64,000 nucleotides of DNA from Nocardia terrae (GCF_009760405.1 NZ_WRPP01000001.1:1922001-1986000), one strand, 5' to 3'; positions 42,616 to 50,662 are shown, numbered from the stretch's first letter. The notes: a model not told the origin generated them from the letters alone. Numbers and translations: made by a program.

Positions 42616-43466
42616 GCGATCTTCCTTTCCGGGCCGAACGGCTCCAGCCGATCCGTCGCGGGCGTTCCATAGTCGGTCCAGGCGAATCGTGGGATGCCGT
42701 CGGCGATTACGCGCATCGCTGCGAAAACTCCACCGATATCGCGGGGCCGATTGCCGAGGGTCGTGACGCCGACCAACAGATTCCCGACGATCTCGAACTT
42801 GGTCAGCATCACCGCACCGCCGTGCTGCCGGGCGAGACCGACCAGGGTGTCGATCGTGCGCGGCGTCAGGACCGCGTGCGCGAAAGCCGGTTTCGAGCAA
42901 TACACCGAGAATCGATCGTTGAACTCCGCCGATTCGAACTCCACCCGGGTGCCGGTGGTGCCGTCGAGTGTCACCCCCATCGTCATCCTGGGCAAAGCCG
43001 CGGGAAGTGTGAGAGCGAAGACATTCCGGTAGTGCGTGCTGACATTGATCCGGTTGTTGTGGAGCCAGGTCAGATGGAAGAAGCTCGCCGGATAGTCACC
43101 GATCGTGCCCTCCATCGTGTCGCGGATCCGGAAGCGCCGTGCCCGGCCGATGGTGAACGGCGGGAAATCCCACGCGGGCACCGCCCAATCGCCCGACCGG
43201 CGATAGCGAAACCCGTTCTCCTCGGCCCATGCGGCGGTCCACCGCTTGCGAAATGCCTTCACGATGATCCCCGCCGGTACGAATGCGAATAGCGGTGTGG
43301 CGGGCAGCAATACCCACGAGAACGGCTCCCCGTGATCGTGCCACCACCGATACTGCGCAAAAGCCAGGACGGCGAAAGTCGTCAATGACAACCCGTTGAG
43401 CACCCATGGCCGAGAAAGGATCGAACCGCTGTCACCGCTCGATTCCCCACCGGTCGTATCGTTCAT
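42612..43466 (-). CDS. DUF3137-like membrane protein coupled to LemA
   Basis: 284 residues. Two membrane helices (VLNGLSLTTFAVLAFAQYRW and FSWVLLPATPLFAFVPAGIIVKAF) are followed by a soluble beta-rich domain (DWAVPAWDFPPFTIGRARRFRIRDTMEG, FFHLTWLHNNRINVSTHYRNV, TRVEFESAEFNDRFSVYCSKPAFAHAVL). The FN.+F.V..+DP/KP.FA...LTP motif is typical of DUF3137 proteins, regular partners of LemA. A GGGGGA site precedes the ATG at 43466. The stop overlaps the LemA start, so the two form one operon. Confidence 0.82.
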   Translation of the reverse strand: MNDTTGGESSGDSGSILSRPWVLNGLSLTTFAVLAFAQYRWWHDHGEPFSWVLLPATPLFAFVPAGIIVKAFRKRWTAAWAEENGFRYRRSGDWAVPAWDFPPFTIGRARRFRIRDTMEGTIGDYPASFFHLTWLHNNRINVSTHYRNVFALTLPAALPRMTMGVTLDGTTGTRVEFESAEFNDRFSVYCSKPAFAHAVLTPRTIDTLVGLARQHGGAVMLTKFEIVGNLLVGVTTLGNRPRDIGGVFAAMRVIADGIPRFAWTDYGTPATDRLEPFGPERKIA

Positions 43467-43564
43467 GATTCCCCCTGCTCGCACACCGCCCGACGTGGAC
43501 AGCCTCGACGATTGTGTCAGGCACGCGCAAATTGTTTACCCGTGCCCGACGAATGCCCCGGGGG

Positions 43565-44299
43565 TCAAATGGACGCGGGCTGCAGATTGTTCACGAGCAG
43601 GCCCAGGGTGAATTCGAAGCGGTCGGCGCCGGTGCCGGAGATCAGCTCGGCGGCGTGGCGTCGAGTCTGGGGGAACTTCTCGACGGGCAGTGCGGTGAAG
43701 CGGTCCAGCAATTCCTCGGGGCTGAGCACCCATTCTTGATCCTGGTGCCGGCGTCGTTGCTGGACCAGCGACTGCTCCAGCGCATACGCGCTGACGTAGA
43801 GAGACAGTGCGTCGCGGGCCCATCCGGCGGTCCTCGGTTCGATGCCGCCCGCGAGCAGGATTGCCAGGATTCCTTCGCCGACCCGCAGCGTCTCCATATT
43901 GGTCGGCACCACGGCCAGGGCGGCGCGTGAGACTCCCGGGTATTTCAGGTACAGGTCGCGGATCTGCGTGTACACCCTGACCAGCTGCTCGCGCCAGGCC
44001 GCCGGGTCCGGCTCGGGCAGCACGATCTCGCGGTAGAGCCTGCCGATCAGCAGATCGTCGATGTCGTCCTTGTTGACGATGTGCGCGTACAGCGACGAGG
44101 GTCCGGTGCCGAGCGCGGCGGCGACCCGGCGGATGGTCAGCGCGTCGTACCCCTCGGTGGCGACGACTTCCAGGACGGCGTCGGTGATCCGTTCGACGGT
44201 GATCGGCTTCTTGCGTGGTGCCGGCGCGACGGCCTCGGCTGCGGGTTGGGCGTGGCGGGCGGCGCGGCGTTGACGGGGATCGGCGGGCATATCGGCCAC
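43565..44299 (-). CDS. TetR-family regulator (TetR_C type)
   Basis: 244 residues. A basic N-terminal extension is followed by the HTH ITVERITDAVLEVVATEGYDALTIRRVAAALGTGPSSLYAHIVNKDDI and a tetracycline-repressor-type C-terminal domain (LVRVYTQIRDLYLKYPGVSRAAL, WARDALSLYVSAYALEQSL). It starts at GTG 44299 or ATG 44290. It is divergent from a TetX-like FAD monooxygenase gene with two palindromic operators between, so the pair forms a ligand-inducible detoxification or modification unit. Confidence 0.9.
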   Translation of the reverse strand: MADMPADPRQRRAARHAQPAAEAVAPAPRKKPITVERITDAVLEVVATEGYDALTIRRVAAALGTGPSSLYAHIVNKDDIDDLLIGRLYREIVLPEPDPAAWREQLVRVYTQIRDLYLKYPGVSRAALAVVPTNMETLRVGEGILAILLAGGIEPRTAGWARDALSLYVSAYALEQSLVQQRRRHQDQEWVLSPEELLDRFTALPVEKFPQTRRHAAELISGTGADRFEFTLGLLVNNLQPASI

Positions 44300-44310
44300 C
44301 CTACCTTGAC

Positions 44311-44344
44311 ACGATCTAAGTTCGTTAAGTAGAACTTAGATCGT
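44311..44344. promoter_or_regulatory. TetR operator 1
   Basis: Perfect 13-bp arms ACGATCTAAGTTC / GAACTTAGATCGT with an 8-base spacer (GTTAAGTA), 12 bases from the TetR start. It shares the GAACTTAG core with operator 2. Confidence 0.85.
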
Positions 44345-44347
44345 AAG

Positions 44348-44364
44348 TACGAACTTAGTTCGTA
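44348..44364. promoter_or_regulatory. TetR operator 2
   Basis: Perfect palindrome TACGAAC-TTA-GTTCGTA, 22 bases before the FAD monooxygenase start. It contains the same GAACTTAG octamer as operator 1. Confidence 0.8.
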
Positions 44365-44385
44365 TCCATGTCCAGGAGGTGTGTG

Positions 44386-45510
44386 ATGCGAGTTGCGGTT
44401 GTCGGAGCAGGCCTGGGAGGTCTGGCTCTCGCGCAGGGTCTGCGTGGTGCGGGGATCGAGGCCGACGTGTACGAACGAGACCCGGGGATCGTCGCGCGAT
44501 TCCAGGGCTACCGGCTCGTCCTGAACCCGGTCGGTTTCCAGGCGGTCCGCGACTGCCTGCCGACGCGCTGGCACCCGCTGCTGGACGAGATCGTCATGGA
44601 AGCCACCGCCGAGCAGCTGATCCTCGACACGCAACTGAACGAGATCGGCAAGCTCGGTGCGGGCCGGACCGGCCTGGTGGTCGACCGGCAGGTGCTGCGG
44701 CACTTGCTGCTGACCGGTCTGTCCGTGCACACCGACTCCGCACTCACCGGCTACGACGTCCTGGCCGATGGCAGGGTCCGAGCCCGCTTCGCCCACCGCG
44801 ACCCGGCCACTGCCGATCTGCTCGTCGGCGCGGACGGAATCAGCTCCGCGGTCCGCGCGGAATTGTCTCCGCGGACCGTCCCGACCGACACCGGCGTCCG
44901 CTTCGTCATCGGCCGCACCCCGCTGACCGACGAATTCGCGGAACTGTCAAAGGCTTACGGCTCGAAGATCGCCGGCGACGGTATCAGCCTGCTGCTCGGC
45001 GCAATGCGTTTCCGCACCCCGCCCAAGCAGGCCGCCGAGCAACTGGCTCCCGAGGTCACCCTGCCCGATATCGGCGACTACGTGCGCTGGGCCATGATCC
45101 TGCCGCCGAACGGCTCGCTCGCGGACCTGACCGCGCAGGACGCCGTGCTGTCCAGGATGCAGGGCTGGCACCCGCGGCTGCGTGCGCTGATCGAACAGGC
45201 AGATCCGGACAACAGCACGCTGCTGTCCATCCGGGTGGTCCAGCCCGGTGAGCGCTGGCCCTCCGGCCCGGTCACCCTCCTCGGCGACGCGATCCACGCC
45301 ACCTCCCCAACCGGCGGCAACGGTGCCAACACCGCCCTCCGCGACGCAGACCTGTTGCGCCGCAACCTGATCGAGGCCCACGAAGGCCACCGAACCCTGC
45401 TCGCCGCCGTCGACGCCTACGAACGCCAGATGTTCGACTACGCTGCCGAAGCCGTCCACGACAGCCTCGAAAAACTCCCAGCCTTCGCCCCTGAAGCAAA
45501 ACTGCTCTGA
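44386..45510 (+). CDS. FAD-dependent monooxygenase (TetX-like class)
   Basis: 374 residues. Rossmann FAD motif VAVVGAGLGGLALAQGLRGAG, DG-type motif LLVGADGISSAVR, and GPVTLLGDAIHATSPTGGNGANTALRDADLL. It lacks the long C-terminal thioredoxin-like domain of phenol hydroxylases, as do TetX and related antibiotic-modifying enzymes. The substrate is unknown. A good CAGGAGG site precedes the ATG at 44386. It is controlled by the divergent TetR through two operators. It is the second FAD monooxygenase of this kind in the window. Confidence 0.9.
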   Translation: MRVAVVGAGLGGLALAQGLRGAGIEADVYERDPGIVARFQGYRLVLNPVGFQAVRDCLPTRWHPLLDEIVMEATAEQLILDTQLNEIGKLGAGRTGLVVDRQVLRHLLLTGLSVHTDSALTGYDVLADGRVRARFAHRDPATADLLVGADGISSAVRAELSPRTVPTDTGVRFVIGRTPLTDEFAELSKAYGSKIAGDGISLLLGAMRFRTPPKQAAEQLAPEVTLPDIGDYVRWAMILPPNGSLADLTAQDAVLSRMQGWHPRLRALIEQADPDNSTLLSIRVVQPGERWPSGPVTLLGDAIHATSPTGGNGANTALRDADLLRRNLIEAHEGHRTLLAAVDAYERQMFDYAAEAVHDSLEKLPAFAPEAKLL

Positions 45511-45693
45511 GCGATCGACATCCAGATGGTCGCGCACCACACCGGACCGCAAACCATACCTGCTCAGGCCCGATCCTCTTCCCGGGCGAGAACCCGGCAC
45601 CGTCGAGTTGACGGTGCTCTCGTCCAGCCGGGTGGCGCACGGGAAGCTGAAGATTGCCTGACGAAACGTGCCGAACCTGGTCGCGAACCAGGG

Positions 45694-45945
45694 GAGTGGT
45701 TTGAATACCGGTATCGGACAGCTGCCGCGCGCGCCGCCAACCCGAAGGCGGTGGTGCTTGCCGGGCTCAGCACCAACCCGAGCGGACAGACCGTCACCGC
45801 CGACCAGGTTCACGCCGCCCTCGACGCAACCCGATCCTTCGTCGATGGCTACTGGCTCAATATTCCGCAAGCCGGAACAGCCTGTCCGCGTTGCGGTACC
45901 GCGCAACCGCAGGTAGCGGTCACCCTGCTGCGCCAATTGCCGTGA
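45694..45945 (+). pseudogene. C-terminal remnant of a secreted-type hypothetical protein
   Basis: About 80 codons (from EYRYRTAAARAANPKAVVLAG, through LSTNPSGQTVTADQVHAALDATRSFVDGYWLN, to CPRCGTAQPQVAVTLLRQLP and a stop) read like the C-terminal domain of larger actinomycete proteins. The frame upstream has no start with a ribosome-binding site, and the first half of the gene is missing. The sequence between 45511 and 45693 shows nothing recognisable. I take it as a decayed gene; a very short expressed protein is not excluded. Confidence 0.45.
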
Positions 45946-46107
45946 CCCGTCGTTTCGAACGGATGGATCGAATCGCCCCAATTCCATTGCGTGCTGGTCG
46001 GTTTGCCGCAAATGTGCCGGAATTCGCGCAACGCGGTCAAGTGATCTCTCACCTGTGAAACCATTGTCGTGGGCGCCCCTATCTCGGCTGTGAAGGGAGA
46101 TGAGCTC

Positions 46108-46560
46108 ATGACAAATCAGCCTCCGCAGGGCTCAGGTGGTCCCGGTAATCCGCAATACCAGTCTCCCGGTTTTCCGTCCTATCAATCCGCCAGCGGGCCG
46201 CACTACCAAGCGTCCGGACCAACCCCGTACCAGCCCATGGCCGCCGCCTCCGACGAAGACGGGAGAGGCTTCTTCGCCTCGCTGTTCGACTTCGGATTCA
46301 CCTCCTTCATCACGCCACGGGTCATCAAGGTCCTGTATGTGCTCGCGATGATCCTGGCGGGCTTGGCCACGCTGTCCCTGGCACTCTTCGGCTTCATGAC
46401 CGGCAGTGCCGCGATCGGCATCTTCATCCTGATCATCGTGTGCCCGATCTATCTGTTCGCGGTGGTGCTGTTCTATCGGGTCGCACTCGAGTTCGTCATG
46501 GTCGTTTTCCGAATGGGTGAGGACATGCACGCCATTCGCAATCGAGGCGGTATGCGATAG
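46108..46560 (+). CDS. DUF4282 membrane protein
   Basis: 150 residues. A 45-residue Pro/Gln/Tyr-rich N-terminal region (NPQYQSPGFPSYQSASG) leads to the DUF4282 domain: GFFASLFDFGFTSFITPRVIKVLYVLAMILAGLATLSL, then a second helix (AIGIFILIIVCPIYLFAVVLFYRVALEFVMVVFRM). The FDF.FTSFIT..+I+.LY signature is diagnostic. The start ATG at 46108 has an AAGGGAGA site. The function is unknown; homologues are envelope proteins of actinomycetes. It is a lone gene. Confidence 0.88.
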   Translation: MTNQPPQGSGGPGNPQYQSPGFPSYQSASGPHYQASGPTPYQPMAAASDEDGRGFFASLFDFGFTSFITPRVIKVLYVLAMILAGLATLSLALFGFMTGSAAIGIFILIIVCPIYLFAVVLFYRVALEFVMVVFRMGEDMHAIRNRGGMR

Positions 46561-46829
46561 ACCGCGCGAGGTGTCGAGTTCTCTATACGTCCGGAGACAC
46601 CTGACGATGCGTGTCGGCGTCGCGATCGAATCGGGCGAATGCGACCGGATCGACGCGATTCCGCAAGTCGTGGAATGCCTTCGGGTGGAAGCGCTTTAGC
46701 GGAAATGCCGACCGGTTGCAGGAGACCGATGGTTATTGTTGTCCACCTCTCTTGTCTGAATGATCGCGTCTTGGTTCAGTGATCGCGGCCCCGGAGATGA
46801 CGGGGGTGCTCCAGGTGGGAGAGGTTCGG

Positions 46830-47282
46830 ATGGATCCAGTGACGACGATCGTGACGGCGTTGGCGGCGGGCGTGGCGAAAGGGATGGGCGACGGCGCTTC
46901 GGCCGCGGTCGCGGACGCATACCGCGCGCTGAAGGGCGGGCTCGCGCGCCTATTCGGCGGGAGTCCGCCGGCGCAGTTGGTCTTGGCCCAGCACGAGTCG
47001 GATCCGGACACGTGGCGGGCGCCGCTGGCCAAACTGCTGACCGAAGCGGGCGCCGATCGCGAGGAGGAAATTCTCACCGCGGCAAGGCAATTGCTCGAGC
47101 TGGCCGATTCCATGGGAGGTCGCACCGACATGACCGTGGTGAACGCGCAGGGCGCGAATATCGGCACTATCGGCGACCATGCTCGGCAAACCAATGTCTT
47201 CGGTGCTCCGCCCGCCGCGCTGAGCACGCGTCCCGGGTTCGCATTCGGCCCGGAAGGGGGGAACGCAAGTGGCATCCGGTAA
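46830..47282 (+). CDS. Helical protein with C-terminal amyloid-like IGDH motif
   Basis: 150 residues. Residues 1-95 are helical and Ala-rich (DPVTTIVTALAAGVAKGMGD, AYRALKGGLARLFGG, QHESDPDTWRAPLAKLLTEAGA). Residues 103-125 hold VVNAQGANIGTIGDHARQ followed by TNVFG, resembling the (V/I)-Q-(V/I)-G-D-x-N-x-Q-x-N-x-F motifs of actinomycete proteins and the RHIM-like amyloid signalling motifs linked to NLR/STAND systems. The next gene, overlapping by 14 bases, ends with the same motif. The ATG at 46830 has a GAGAGG site. The function is unknown; see findings. Confidence 0.7.
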   Translation: MDPVTTIVTALAAGVAKGMGDGASAAVADAYRALKGGLARLFGGSPPAQLVLAQHESDPDTWRAPLAKLLTEAGADREEEILTAARQLLELADSMGGRTDMTVVNAQGANIGTIGDHARQTNVFGAPPAALSTRPGFAFGPEGGNASGIR

Positions 47283-47793
47283 CGGTGAGAACAGAACCAT
47301 CGGAGTACGGATCAGCCGCAGAGTGCTCTGGATCGGCGACGACGCCTATCCGCTGCAGAATATCGCCCGAGTAGGTCCGCGAGAGCTCGTGCCGCCCCCA
47401 CCAACGCCGGTGAAGGACTACCTGAAGCTCATTGCGGCCGCGGTGATCCCGGCTCTCATCGTGGGCCTCCTCTTCAGCTCGGGGCTCGGCTGGTTCGTGT
47501 TCCTCGTCGTCTTCGGCGTAGCCACCTACCGACTGATCCGCGTGCTGACCGAGGAGAAGACAAGGCTGTACGCACTGACCATCGAAACCGCCGGAGCCTC
47601 GAACACGGTCCTGGTCAGCAGCGATATCGAGACAATGGTCGACATCGCCCAAAACATCATGAAGGCGATCGACGATCCACAGTTCGAGTTCGCCCGAAAC
47701 ATCACCGTCGACGCCCGCGGCGCAAACATCGGACAAATCGGCGACCACGGCCAACACATGAATTCATTCGGAGTGCCTCCCACCCACTCATGA
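47269..47793 (+). CDS. DUF6232-like membrane protein with C-terminal amyloid-like IGDH motif
   Basis: 174 residues. The opening VRISRRVLWIGDDAYPLQNIARV and two membrane helices (YLKLIAAAVIPALIVGLLF, LGWFVFLVVFGVATYRLI) are followed by LYALTIETAGASNTVLVSSD and a helix. This fits DUF6232. Residues 146-168 (TVDARGANIGQIGDHGQH then MNSFG) repeat the motif of the preceding protein: 14 of 23 positions are identical by my count. It starts at a GTG and overlaps the previous gene. A strong terminator follows. The shared motif suggests the two proteins interact at the membrane. Confidence 0.75.
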   Translation: MASGNGENRTIGVRISRRVLWIGDDAYPLQNIARVGPRELVPPPPTPVKDYLKLIAAAVIPALIVGLLFSSGLGWFVFLVVFGVATYRLIRVLTEEKTRLYALTIETAGASNTVLVSSDIETMVDIAQNIMKAIDDPQFEFARNITVDARGANIGQIGDHGQHMNSFGVPPTHS

Positions 47794-47826
47794 TGTTCGG
47801 GTGACCTCGTATCGCTCTGCCACAAA

Positions 47827-47870
47827 TAAGGATTGGGCCCCCGAGCCGTAGCTCGGGGGCCCAATCCTTG
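47827..47870 (+). terminator. Strong terminator of the IGDH-motif pair
   Basis: An 18-bp perfect stem (AAGGATTGGGCCCCCGAG, 47828-47845 / CTCGGGGGCCCAATCCTT, 47852-47869) with a 6-base loop, 34 bases after the DUF6232-like stop. Confidence 0.92.
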
Positions 47871-48042
47871 GGGATCGCTAATCCAGATAGTCGCGCACTA
47901 GGGATGGTTGTGCTCTGTGCCGGTGCCTGGACAATGAGGTGGAGAGGGAGCGCAACACCGACCGATATCTTGGACTGAGCGATCCGAACCGCCGGCGAGG
48001 CGGACGAATCGGATGCTGGATACTACCGTTTGGGGTGTGAGG

Positions 48043-48585
48043 ATGACCGCCGACCTGCGCAGCTGGGCTGCCGAGATCGCACGTGTTGAACTCGAAGGAC
48101 TTCCCCGTCGTTGGCAGCACACTCAGGGAGTTGCCCGGCAGGCCGAACGCGCCAGCCGAGTGGTCGACGATCCGGACCTCCTTGTAGCGGCAGCGTGGCT
48201 GCATGATGTCGGATACGCCCCGCGCCTCATCCGAACCGGCGTTCATGCCATTGATGGTGCGAGGTTCCTGTCAGAGCTCGATGCCAGTGACCGGTTGTGT
48301 GGGCTGGTGGCACATCACTCGTGTGCCTGCGTCGAAGCCCGAAACCAAGGAGTCGCGATTGAGTGGCCAGATGAGCACACCGTCGTGCGGGACGCCTTGT
48401 GGTGGGCTGACATGACCACGACACCGACCGGGGGAGTGACGGGCGTGCAGGACCGTATCGATGAAGTCCTGAACCGATACGGACCTGATCATGTGGTGGC
48501 GCGGTCGGTGGATGAGGCGTCCGAGGAGCTGATCGCCGCAGCGCGGAGAACCGAACGGCTTCTGGCCGAGCTGATTCAGGTGTAG
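48043..48585 (+). CDS. HD-domain phosphohydrolase-like protein
   Basis: About 180 residues. The HD metal site is visible as the His of RRWQHTQGVARQAER, HD in AAAWLHDVGYAPRL, and later LVAHHSCACVEARNQG and WWADMTTTP (distal Asp). It is a predicted metal-dependent phosphohydrolase, perhaps on nucleotides. ATG 48043 matches the usual N-terminus; ATG 48013 is possible. It overlaps the convergent Nudix gene by 10 bases. HD, Nudix and HTH/PLD genes often lie together at the edge of actinomycete integrative elements. Confidence 0.85.
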   Translation: MTADLRSWAAEIARVELEGLPRRWQHTQGVARQAERASRVVDDPDLLVAAAWLHDVGYAPRLIRTGVHAIDGARFLSELDASDRLCGLVAHHSCACVEARNQGVAIEWPDEHTVVRDALWWADMTTTPTGGVTGVQDRIDEVLNRYGPDHVVARSVDEASEELIAAARRTERLLAELIQV

Positions 48586-49046
48586 TAGGGCTCGGCTCGA
48601 CCGGCCAGCGCGGTATCAATTCGAAGTTTGATCGAGGGATGGATATCGTGCGCGGCCAGATCATCTGGCGCGATCCATTCGACAACCTTCGACTCCGAGC
48701 TCGTTCGAGGTTCACCGCCGGTAGGGTCAGCGGTGAAGCAGATCGAGAACTCTTGCCGGACTTCCCCGTCGTCATACGCAATGACGTGATCAGGATTAGA
48801 GAAGACACCGACCAGGCCCGTCACCGTGACCCGGATTCCAGTCTCTTCTTCGACTTCACGGATGACAGCTTGGGTCGGAGTCTCGCCAATCTCCATGCCA
48901 CCGCCGGGAATCGAGTACTTGTCGTTGTCGGTCCGCCGGATCATCAGGATCTGACCCTGACCATCACGAACAAGCGCGCTGACCGCGACCACGATGCTGT
49001 TGGCCTTCGGTGCAGTCGGATCCTCGAAGAAGTCGGTGCGGCTCAT
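48576..49046 (-). CDS. Nudix hydrolase (Pif-like position)
   Basis: 156 residues with a full Nudix box: GGGMEIGETPTQAVIREVEEETGI (G-x5-E-x7-REVxEExGI). The N-terminal half starts ANSIVVAVSALVRDGQGQILMIRR. It hydrolyses nucleoside diphosphates linked to X; the substrate is unknown. In actinomycete integrative elements such as pSAM2, a Nudix-domain protein (Pif) gives transfer immunity, and this gene sits next to a transfer operon, so a Pif-like role is possible. The start overlaps the HTH/PLD gene stop by 4 bases. Confidence 0.85.
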   Translation of the reverse strand: MSRTDFFEDPTAPKANSIVVAVSALVRDGQGQILMIRRTDNDKYSIPGGGMEIGETPTQAVIREVEEETGIRVTVTGLVGVFSNPDHVIAYDDGEVRQEFSICFTADPTGGEPRTSSESKVVEWIAPDDLAAHDIHPSIKLRIDTALAGRAEPYYT

Positions 49047-49816
49047 GCCCGGATCCTGGAGAAATCCGCAGCGTCCGAGATCGACCAGACATGTTCGAAA
49101 CTGCTCATGTAGGTCTCGAAGAGGTCGCCCGTCGGAAGGCGGCGAAGATGCATCGCGGGTGCGTACGCCCCGGGCTGACCGAAGACATGCATGTTCACAA
49201 TCATTTCATCGTCGAAGCGAAAGATCGAGTTGTAGAGGGTCGTGCCGTGGAATCGCATCTCGACGCTCTCGACTCCGGTCAGCGGTTCGACAAGTGCCAA
49301 CGCATTCTTGATTCGGGCCGGAACGGTTCCAGTCGCCAGCCTCTCTTCACCGCTTCGCTTCACTGCCTCATCAGCGAGCGGGTCACCGAACAGCATGCGC
49401 ACCGAGAGTCCCTGCTTGACTTTGGATTTGACCGTCTTCGCGAACGTGGGTTCCTCCGCGAGGAAGAGGCCGGCCAAGACAAGGATGTCAATGCGCTCGG
49501 TGCAGTCCCGCAGGAGGCGAGACCATAGCTCCGCCGGGATCAGGCTTCGATGCGGGAAGATCTTGACGACCTCGGCCTCAGCCAACTCGGTCTTGCGCTC
49601 AGGATCAATCGCGTCGGGGAACAGATAGTTCTCGGATTCGTGGACCAGCGCGGCTAGAGCACGGCGATGCTTCGGATACGGCGTTCGGCCTTTGCTGATC
49701 CACCGCTCAACGGTTTTCGCATCGACACCAAGCGACTCCGCGGCACTGGTCGGGCTAAAGCCGTTGCGTAGCAAGGATTCAAGTAGGCGGTCATTCGACA
49801 CTGCCTCACCACCCAT
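49043..49816 (-). CDS. HTH regulator with phospholipase-D-like C-terminal domain
   Basis: About 257 residues. The HTH is LESLLRNGFSPTSAAESLGVDAKTVERWISKGRTPYPKHRRALAALV. From residue 100 the fold is PLD-like (ERIDILVLAGLFLAEE, GLSVRMLFGDPLADEA, EMRFHGTTLYNSIFRFDDEMIVNMHVFGQPGAYAPAMHLRR). The catalytic HKD motif is replaced by HGTTLYNS/DDEM, so it is probably a sensor rather than an enzyme. It starts at ATG 49816 or GTG 49801. It is divergent from the transfer operon and is its likely master regulator. Confidence 0.82.
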   Translation of the reverse strand: MGGEAVSNDRLLESLLRNGFSPTSAAESLGVDAKTVERWISKGRTPYPKHRRALAALVHESENYLFPDAIDPERKTELAEAEVVKIFPHRSLIPAELWSRLLRDCTERIDILVLAGLFLAEEPTFAKTVKSKVKQGLSVRMLFGDPLADEAVKRSGEERLATGTVPARIKNALALVEPLTGVESVEMRFHGTTLYNSIFRFDDEMIVNMHVFGQPGAYAPAMHLRRLPTGDLFETYMSSFEHVWSISDAADFSRIRA

Positions 49817-49847
49817 CGAGGATTTCCAGGGACGAGTTTACGCCGCC

Positions 49848-49857
49848 GGGACGTCCC
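49848..49857. promoter_or_regulatory. Palindrome in the divergent control region of the element
   Basis: GGGACGTCCC lies in the 155-base gap between the HTH/PLD regulator and the first transfer-operon gene. Candidate operator; a related half-site GGGACGAG lies 18 bases away. Confidence 0.4.
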
Positions 49858-49971
49858 CGTAAGTCCTTTTCACCCATGATGCCGTCCATTGCCGATCGAG
49901 TTCCCTTGAGACACAGGCGAGTACAGAGCTCGCCGAAGGATCGCATAAGGAACTGATCGGAGGCATATCTC

Positions 49972-50256
49972 GTGGCACAGGACAAGGGTGATCGCGCGCT
50001 GCAGGCAAGGATTGCAGCACACGCATCATGGGCACGGACGGAGGATCGCGCCGCCCGGACGGCAAACGCGCGGCGTGCCTTGATGGACAAGTTCGAGCGT
50101 GCAGTTGATCCGGATGGGCTGCTCACTCCGGATGAACGGGCATTTCGTGCCGAGCACGCGCGGAAAGAGCACTACCTGCGGTTGAGCAGGAAGTCAGCGC
50201 TGGCGCGGCGACGCCGCAACTGCCGAAACAAGCACAACGGTGGCGGTGCAGCATGA
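49972..50256 (+). CDS. Small basic protein, first gene of the transfer operon
   Basis: 94 residues, highly charged (ARIAAHASWARTEDRAARTANARRALMDKFE, AEHARKEHYLRLSRKSALARRRRNCRNK). Similar small basic helical proteins open plasmid or element operons in actinomycetes; no domain is named. It starts at a GTG with a GGAGG site. It overlaps the next gene by 4 bases. Confidence 0.75.
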   Translation: MAQDKGDRALQARIAAHASWARTEDRAARTANARRALMDKFERAVDPDGLLTPDERAFRAEHARKEHYLRLSRKSALARRRRNCRNKHNGGGAA

Positions 50257-50420
50257 TGCGCACCTCGTTCCTGTTGATCGGGATTGTGCTGGCTGTCGGG
50301 ATTTTCGTGCCCCAGGTGGCCATCCTCCTCTTGATCGCGATCTTTCTGCTTGGAATTGCTGGTGTCATCTGGACCTATCGGGGTCCGTTAGACCGTCGTC
50401 GGCGGGGTGGTCGGCAATGA
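50253..50420 (+). CDS. 55-residue two-helix membrane protein
   Basis: Two hydrophobic segments (SFLLIGIVLAVGIFVPQ and VAILLLIAIFLLGIAGVIW) and a basic C-terminus (DRRRRGGRQ). Both ends overlap neighbours by 4 bases (ATGA), which supports translation. Function unknown; probably part of the element's membrane machinery. Confidence 0.75.
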   Translation: MMRTSFLLIGIVLAVGIFVPQVAILLLIAIFLLGIAGVIWTYRGPLDRRRRGGRQ

Positions 50421-50662
50421 ACGACTACTTGATGTTCGGCTATGGCGACCGTGACCGGGCAGCTGTGCCGATTTCCCCGATGGCGCTGGCAGTGTTGCTC
50501 GTGCTGAGTCTGGTATTCGCATCGGGCCTGTTCATGGGTGTCCTGCTGTTCGGCACCAGAGAGGCGTTGCCGTCCACCGTGGTGACCTGCCCCGCGCCAG
50601 GGACGCAGCAGGTGGCGGTATGGCCGAAGGACTGCCCGCGTGAGGCGGTGACCCATGAGTGA
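50417..50662 (+). CDS. 81-residue single-helix membrane protein
   Basis: One helix (MALAVLLVLSLVFASGLFMGVLLF) between a short cytosolic start (NDYLMFGYGDRDRA) and a periplasmic part with two Cys (TCPAPGTQQVAVWPKDCPRE) that could form a disulfide. It overlaps both neighbours. Unknown function. Confidence 0.72.
   Translation: MNDYLMFGYGDRDRAAVPISPMALAVLLVLSLVFASGLFMGVLLFGTREALPSTVVTCPAPGTQQVAVWPKDCPREAVTHE

Noticed and set aside
45511..45693. Possible transposase remnant next to the decayed gene
   Set aside because: All six frames checked by eye; no DDE or HTH pattern and no terminal inverted repeats.
46561..46829. Short open frames between the DUF4282 and IGDH-motif genes
   Set aside because: No ribosome-binding sites and no coding signal; treated as promoter region.
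47880..48010. Attachment site at the left of the transfer element
   Set aside because: No tRNA 3' end and no matching direct repeat found on the right side of the element.
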